From: Streptacidiphilus sp041262165
GTDB lineage: Bacteria > Actinomycetota > Actinomycetes > Streptomycetales > Streptomycetaceae
Assembly (NCBI RefSeq): GCF_041262165.1
Contig: NZ_JBGCBY010000017.1
Location: 117,033-181,032, forward strand
Length of the DNA: 64,000 nt
Direction of reading: 5' to 3'
The notes below the pieces were generated by a model. It made no database searches. It had not been told where the DNA came from and worked only from the letters and a program-made list of their open reading frames with translations. The stretch's first letter is position 1, and each line of letters opens with the position of its first letter. The position numbers and the translations under genes were made by a program. This document shows positions 60,420 through 64,000 of this stretch, in pieces.

Positions 60420-61829
60420 ATGCAAAATCTCTCGCCCACTCTTCCTGTGGCAGACAGTGCGACGATTGAGATCGCATCGAGCCCCGCCTGGAAGCAGCTC
60501 AAGGACGCAGTCGAGGCCATCCGCCCGCTGCAGTCCAAGGACGGCTCGATCGACCTCAACTCCAGGGGCGCCGGCACGCGCGACGAGGCCGACGTGCTGC
60601 TTGCCACGGTCACCGAGGCCATCGGGGAACTCGCCCCCCTCTTCCCCCACGACGCGGCCTACCTCGACGCCGTCGTCACCGACCTGGGTCGCTGGGCGGA
60701 GTCCGGCTACGCCGTGCCCGACTTCCTCGACTCGCTGCTCGCCTTCCAGCCCGCCGCTCAGCGCCAGGACGGCCTGGTCCACCTGGTCGTCTTCCCCATG
60801 TACACGCAGAACGGCAACCCGGACCGCAACCTGGAAGCCGTGCTGCTCACCGTCGTGTGGCCGGACTGGCTCGCCGAGCTGGAGCGCACCCGCTTCGACA
60901 ACCCGATGTTCGTGCCGATCACCTTCATCGACTTCACCTCGGGTTACGACACCAACTCCGCTGTGCTCTTCCCCGAGACCGTCGCCGTCCGCGAGGCGCC
61001 CGAGCGCTTCACCTGGGGTGGCATCTTCTGCGACCGCGAGGCCGCCCGCTTCCGCGCCGTCAGCACCGCCGCCGTCGGCGCCCTCGGCCTGGACATCCCG
61101 GCCGACGCGGAGACGCTGCTCCAGGACCAGACGCTCGCCGAGCAGACCTTCGTCCTGTGGGACCTGGTGCACGACCGCACCCACAGCCACGGCGACCTGC
61201 CGTTCGACCCGTTCATGATCAAGCAGCGCAGCCCCTTCTGGATGTACGGCCTCGAGGAGCTCCGCTGCGACCTCACCGCCTTCAAGGCCGCTGTCCAACT
61301 CCAGGCCGAGGGCTACGAGCAGGGCCGCGACGTTCAGTACGCGATCCTCTTCGACCGCATGTTCCGCTTCCCCGTCAGCGGCGGACGCGTCCGCAACTAC
61401 GACGGCCTGGGCGGCCAGCTGCTCTTCTCGTACCTGCACAAGCACGACGCGCTGCGCTGGACCGACAACCGGCTGCGCATCGACTGGGACCGTGTCGCCG
61501 CCGTCACCACCGACCTCTGCACCGAGATCGAGACGCTCTACCGCGACGGCATCGACCGGCCCAAGACCGCGCACTGGATCGCCGCGTACCAGCTGGTGTC
61601 CCGCTACCTGACCCCGCACCCCGCGTCGGTGTGGGCCAAGGGCCCGGACGCGCTGCCGCTGACCGAGCACAGTGACAGCAAGTCGCTCAACAAGGCGCTG
61701 TGCGACGCCGTTCTCCCGGACGAGTTCCCGCTCAGCATGTTCTTCGAGGCCCTGTCGAAGAAGCTGTCCGGAGTCATCGCCTCCACGACCGGCATCACCG
61801 GCACCCGCGACCTGCGGAGCGCCGCGTGA
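60420..61829 (+). CDS. DUF6421 family protein
   Basis: A 469-residue soluble protein recognised as an actinobacterial family usually followed by an SDR and a threonine-aldolase-like enzyme, as here. Conserved stretches include FLDSLLAFQPAAQRQDGLVHLVVFPMYTQNG, VLWDLVHDRTHSHGDLPFDPFMIKQRSPFWMYGLEELRCDL, and a central EELRCDLTAFK. The HDRTHSHGD cluster followed by EELRCD could be a metal site. No function is known. Its stop overlaps the SDR gene (GTGA). Confidence 0.78.
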   Translation: MQNLSPTLPVADSATIEIASSPAWKQLKDAVEAIRPLQSKDGSIDLNSRGAGTRDEADVLLATVTEAIGELAPLFPHDAAYLDAVVTDLGRWAESGYAVPDFLDSLLAFQPAAQRQDGLVHLVVFPMYTQNGNPDRNLEAVLLTVVWPDWLAELERTRFDNPMFVPITFIDFTSGYDTNSAVLFPETVAVREAPERFTWGGIFCDREAARFRAVSTAAVGALGLDIPADAETLLQDQTLAEQTFVLWDLVHDRTHSHGDLPFDPFMIKQRSPFWMYGLEELRCDLTAFKAAVQLQAEGYEQGRDVQYAILFDRMFRFPVSGGRVRNYDGLGGQLLFSYLHKHDALRWTDNRLRIDWDRVAAVTTDLCTEIETLYRDGIDRPKTAHWIAAYQLVSRYLTPHPASVWAKGPDALPLTEHSDSKSLNKALCDAVLPDEFPLSMFFEALSKKLSGVIASTTGITGTRDLRSAA

Positions 61830-62620
61830 GCACCCCTGCCCGCCCCCTCGCCGGGCGCGTCGTCGCCGTCGCCGGCGCCACCGGCCAGGCCGGGCGTGCC
61901 ACCGTCCGCCGCCTCGCGGCCGACGGAGCCACCGTTGCCTGCGCCGGAACCGATCCGCGACGCCTCGACGCGCTCCTCGACGCCACCAGGCGCGCGGTTC
62001 CCGGGGCCACCGTCGTCGGCCAGGTCCTCGACCTGCTCGACCCCCAGGCCGCCCACGACTGGGCTGACCACATCGAGGCCGAGCACGGCAGTGTCGACGG
62101 ACTCGTCCACCTGGTCGGAGGGTGGCGTGGCAGCAAGAAGTTCACCGACATCGACCTCTCCGACTGGGACTTCCTGCACGACCAGCTGGTGCGCACGCTC
62201 CAGCACACCTCGCTCGGATTCCACGACGCCCTGCTCCGCAGCCCGGCCGGGCGGTTCGCGATCGTGTCAGCGGCCGGCGCGGCCAAGCCCACCGCGGGCA
62301 ACGCCGCCTACGCGAGCGCCAAGGCTGCCGCCGAGACCTGGACGCTGGCGCTGGCCGACTCCTTCCGCGCCGTCTCGGCCGCGGCTGCCGCCGAGGCCGA
62401 GGCCGCGGTGGGCGGGACGTCCGATCCCCAACCCCAGCGGGCGGCAGCTGCGATCCTGGTCATCAAGGCCCTCGTCACCCCCGAGATGCGAGCGGCCAAG
62501 CCCAACGCCAAGTTCGCCGGTTTCACGGACGTCGCCGATCTCGCCGAGGCCATCGCCGACCTGTGGAACCGACCTGCCGCCGACCTGAATGGACAGCACC
62601 TGTGGCTGACGCCGCGATGA
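61826..62620 (+). CDS. short-chain dehydrogenase/reductase
   Basis: A 264-residue SDR. The nucleotide-binding motif is AGATGQAGRATVRRL, and the catalytic YASAK is at Tyr162-Lys166 with Ser in IVSAAGA. The GTG start and the stop overlap both neighbours (GTGA, ATGA), so the three enzymes are made together. The substrate is unknown; partnership with a beta-hydroxy-amino-acid lyase suggests a related aldehyde, ketone or amino-acid derivative. Confidence 0.9.
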   Translation: MSTPARPLAGRVVAVAGATGQAGRATVRRLAADGATVACAGTDPRRLDALLDATRRAVPGATVVGQVLDLLDPQAAHDWADHIEAEHGSVDGLVHLVGGWRGSKKFTDIDLSDWDFLHDQLVRTLQHTSLGFHDALLRSPAGRFAIVSAAGAAKPTAGNAAYASAKAAAETWTLALADSFRAVSAAAAAEAEAAVGGTSDPQPQRAAAAILVIKALVTPEMRAAKPNAKFAGFTDVADLAEAIADLWNRPAADLNGQHLWLTPR

Positions 62621-63693
62621 ACGACACCCCCACGACCGACGCGCAGCGCCGCCACGACCCCAGCGTCCGAGGCTTCGCCAGCGACAACTACGCGGGGGTC
62701 CACCCCGAGATCCTCGCCGCCTTCGCCCTCGCCAACGACGGCCACCAGGTCGCTTACGGCGAGGACGACTACACCGCCCACCTGCAGGAGGTCTTCCGGC
62801 GCCACTTCGGCGAGCGGGCCGAGGCGTTCCCAGTCTTCAACGGCACCGGCGCCAACGTGGTCTCGCTCCAGGCCCTGCTCCCGCGCTGGGGCGCGGTCAT
62901 CGCCGCCGAGTCCGCGCATATCAACGTGGACGAGTGCGGGGCGCCGGAGAAGATCGCCGGCATCAAGCTGCTCACCGTCCCCACCCCCGACGGCAAGCTC
63001 ACCCCCGAGCTCATCGACCGTCAGGCATGGGGCTGGGGCGACGAGCACCGCGCGCAGCCGCTCGCGGTCTCCATCACCCAGAGCACGGAGCTCGGCACCT
63101 GCTACACCGCCGAGGAGATCCGCGCCATCTGTGACCACGCCCACGAGCGCGGCATGCTCGTGCACGTCGACGGCTCACGCCTCGCGAACGCCGCCGCCAC
63201 CCTCGGTCTGCCGCTGCGGGCCTTCACGACGGACGCGGGCGTCGACATCCTCTCCTTCGGCGGGACGAAGAACGGCCTGCTGCTGGGCGAGGCCGTGGTC
63301 GTCCTCAATCCGGACGCGGTCCGGAACATCCTCTTCCTGCGCAAGATGTCCATGCAGCTCGCGTCGAAGATGCGATTCATCTCGGTCCAGTTCGAGGCTC
63401 TGCTGAGCGGAGACCTGTGGTTGCGGAACGCGGGACACGCGAATGCCATGGCCAAGCGCCTGGAGGCCGCGGTCCGCGACATCGAAGGGGTCGAGGTCGT
63501 ACGCCCCGTACAGGCCAACGCGGTGTTCGCGCTGCTGCCGCGAGAGGTGAGCGAGCGTCTGCAGAAGCGTTACCGCTTCTACTTCTGGAACGAGCACACC
63601 GGAGAGGTCCGCTGGATGGCGGCGTTCGACACCACTGAGGCGGACATCGACGCCTTCGCCTCGGCGATCGCCGAGGAGATGGGCAAGCGCTGA
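62617..63693 (+). CDS. low-specificity threonine aldolase / beta-eliminating lyase family
   Basis: A 358-residue PLP enzyme of fold type I. The PLP lysine is Lys218 in SFGGTKNGLL; VHVDGSRLANAAATLG carries the cofactor Asp; FNGTGANVVSLQAL binds the phosphate. Family members cleave L-threonine or allo-threonine to glycine and acetaldehyde; the true substrate here may differ. ATGA overlap with the SDR gene and a terminator at 63715 mark it as last in the operon. Confidence 0.93.
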   Translation: MNDTPTTDAQRRHDPSVRGFASDNYAGVHPEILAAFALANDGHQVAYGEDDYTAHLQEVFRRHFGERAEAFPVFNGTGANVVSLQALLPRWGAVIAAESAHINVDECGAPEKIAGIKLLTVPTPDGKLTPELIDRQAWGWGDEHRAQPLAVSITQSTELGTCYTAEEIRAICDHAHERGMLVHVDGSRLANAAATLGLPLRAFTTDAGVDILSFGGTKNGLLLGEAVVVLNPDAVRNILFLRKMSMQLASKMRFISVQFEALLSGDLWLRNAGHANAMAKRLEAAVRDIEGVEVVRPVQANAVFALLPREVSERLQKRYRFYFWNEHTGEVRWMAAFDTTEADIDAFASAIAEEMGKR

Positions 63694-63714
63694 CGCGCTG
63701 ATCCGATGACGAAG

Positions 63715-63742
63715 CGGGCCCGGCGTGGAAGCGCCGGGCCCG
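63715..63742 (+). terminator. hairpin terminator before the rRNA operon leader
   Basis: A perfect 11-bp stem CGGGCCCGGCG with its complement and a 6-nt loop, followed by ATTTCGTC. Confidence 0.8.
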
Positions 63743-64000
63743 ATTTCGTCCCACGGGGAAGATCCGGTAGTGTTCTCCAGGTCGGAACGGGCAAGCGGCC
63801 TGGGAAGACAAACAAAAACTACCTCGCCAGCGAGGATCGACCGGTAAATCGGTCTGATAAGCTGGAAAACGAAGGAAGCGCCCGGAGAGACCGGTGAGAC
63901 GGTCTTGAAGGAAGCGTCCGTTCCTTGAGAACTCAACAGCGTGCCAAAAGTCAACGCCAGATATGTTGATACCCCGTCCATCCACTATCGGTGGGTGGTC
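63743..64000 (+). promoter_or_regulatory. rRNA operon promoter/leader (16S rRNA gene begins beyond the window)
   Basis: The block TTGAGAACTCAACAGCGTG, then CAACGCCAGATATGTTGATACCCCG (read in two parts), is the conserved pre-16S leader of Streptomyces rRNA operons, including the antitermination/processing region. Upstream lie several promoter-like stretches, for example GGTAGTGTTC and CTGATAAGCT. Two hairpins GACCG-n6-CGGTC (63839-63854, 63889-63904) are each followed by GAAGGAAGCG (63871-63880, 63907-63916), so part of the leader is duplicated. The 16S gene should start within a few hundred bases to the right. Confidence 0.85.

Overview
The window looks like chromosome of a high-GC filamentous actinomycete of the Streptomyces / Kitasatospora / Streptacidiphilus group. 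The evidence is strong GC bias at third codon positions, many GTG and TTG starts, 4-nt ATGA/GTGA/TTGA overlaps between co-directional genes, a CvnABCD 'conservon', a whiJ/AbaA-type regulatory set (Scr1-type XRE regulator, RsbW-like ATPase, DUF397), Streptomyces-like maltose/alpha-glucoside ABC loci, and at the right edge the leader of an rRNA operon. Assignments come from reading motifs; no database search was run.

Left part (1-16 kb): molybdo-flavoenzyme subunits (minus), an M3 peptidase, a PucR regulator and a ROK sugar kinase. An ammonium channel follows, coupled to an unusual PII protein. Next come a PAP2/DedA membrane pair divergent from a BlaI/M56 pair, a YjbQ protein, a secreted SGNH esterase, a VOC protein, and a fatty-acyl-CoA ligase divergent from an alpha/beta hydrolase with a clear promoter and operator.

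16-25 kb: conservon cvnA-cvnB-cvnC. Its GTPase gene cvnD is displaced about 1.7 kb by an inverted-repeat element, a proline-rich protein gene and a DUF4239 membrane protein gene. Then come a GT-C type membrane protein, an SMP-30 protein and a membrane-anchored protein of unknown function.

26-45.5 kb: a fusion of an XRE helix-turn-helix with a MurA-like enolpyruvyl transferase, followed by two carbohydrate loci. Locus 1 is a LacI regulator, binding protein, two permeases, a GH13 glucosidase and a PfkB kinase. Locus 2 is malE-malF-malG-aglA followed by two closely related LacI regulators with an MFS gene between them. A homogentisate dioxygenase gene lies between the loci on the minus strand. 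Together they should import alpha-glucosides and cleave them in the cytoplasm, with LacI proteins acting at GCAAGC-type palindromes.

45.5-57 kb: a CbiX-like protein, the DUF397/ATPase/XRE set with repeated TGCACGTGCA palindromes, TetR and MarR regulators around a DHA2 drug exporter, a DMT-type membrane protein, a second M56 peptidase with a DUF5134 protein, and a translationally coupled glycosyltransferase/NodB deacetylase pair.

57-64 kb: a polar amino-acid ABC importer (minus), divergent from a DUF6421-SDR-threonine aldolase operon, a strong terminator, and then the rRNA operon leader running off the edge.

The most unusual structural signal is a family of roughly 160-215 bp intergenic elements (19.83, 23.93 and 57.27 kb). 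Each is bounded by a long inverted repeat whose sequence differs between copies while the pairing is kept. The two clearest copies also share inner motifs, and an exact solitary copy of one 27-bp arm sits 49 kb away at 8.28 kb.
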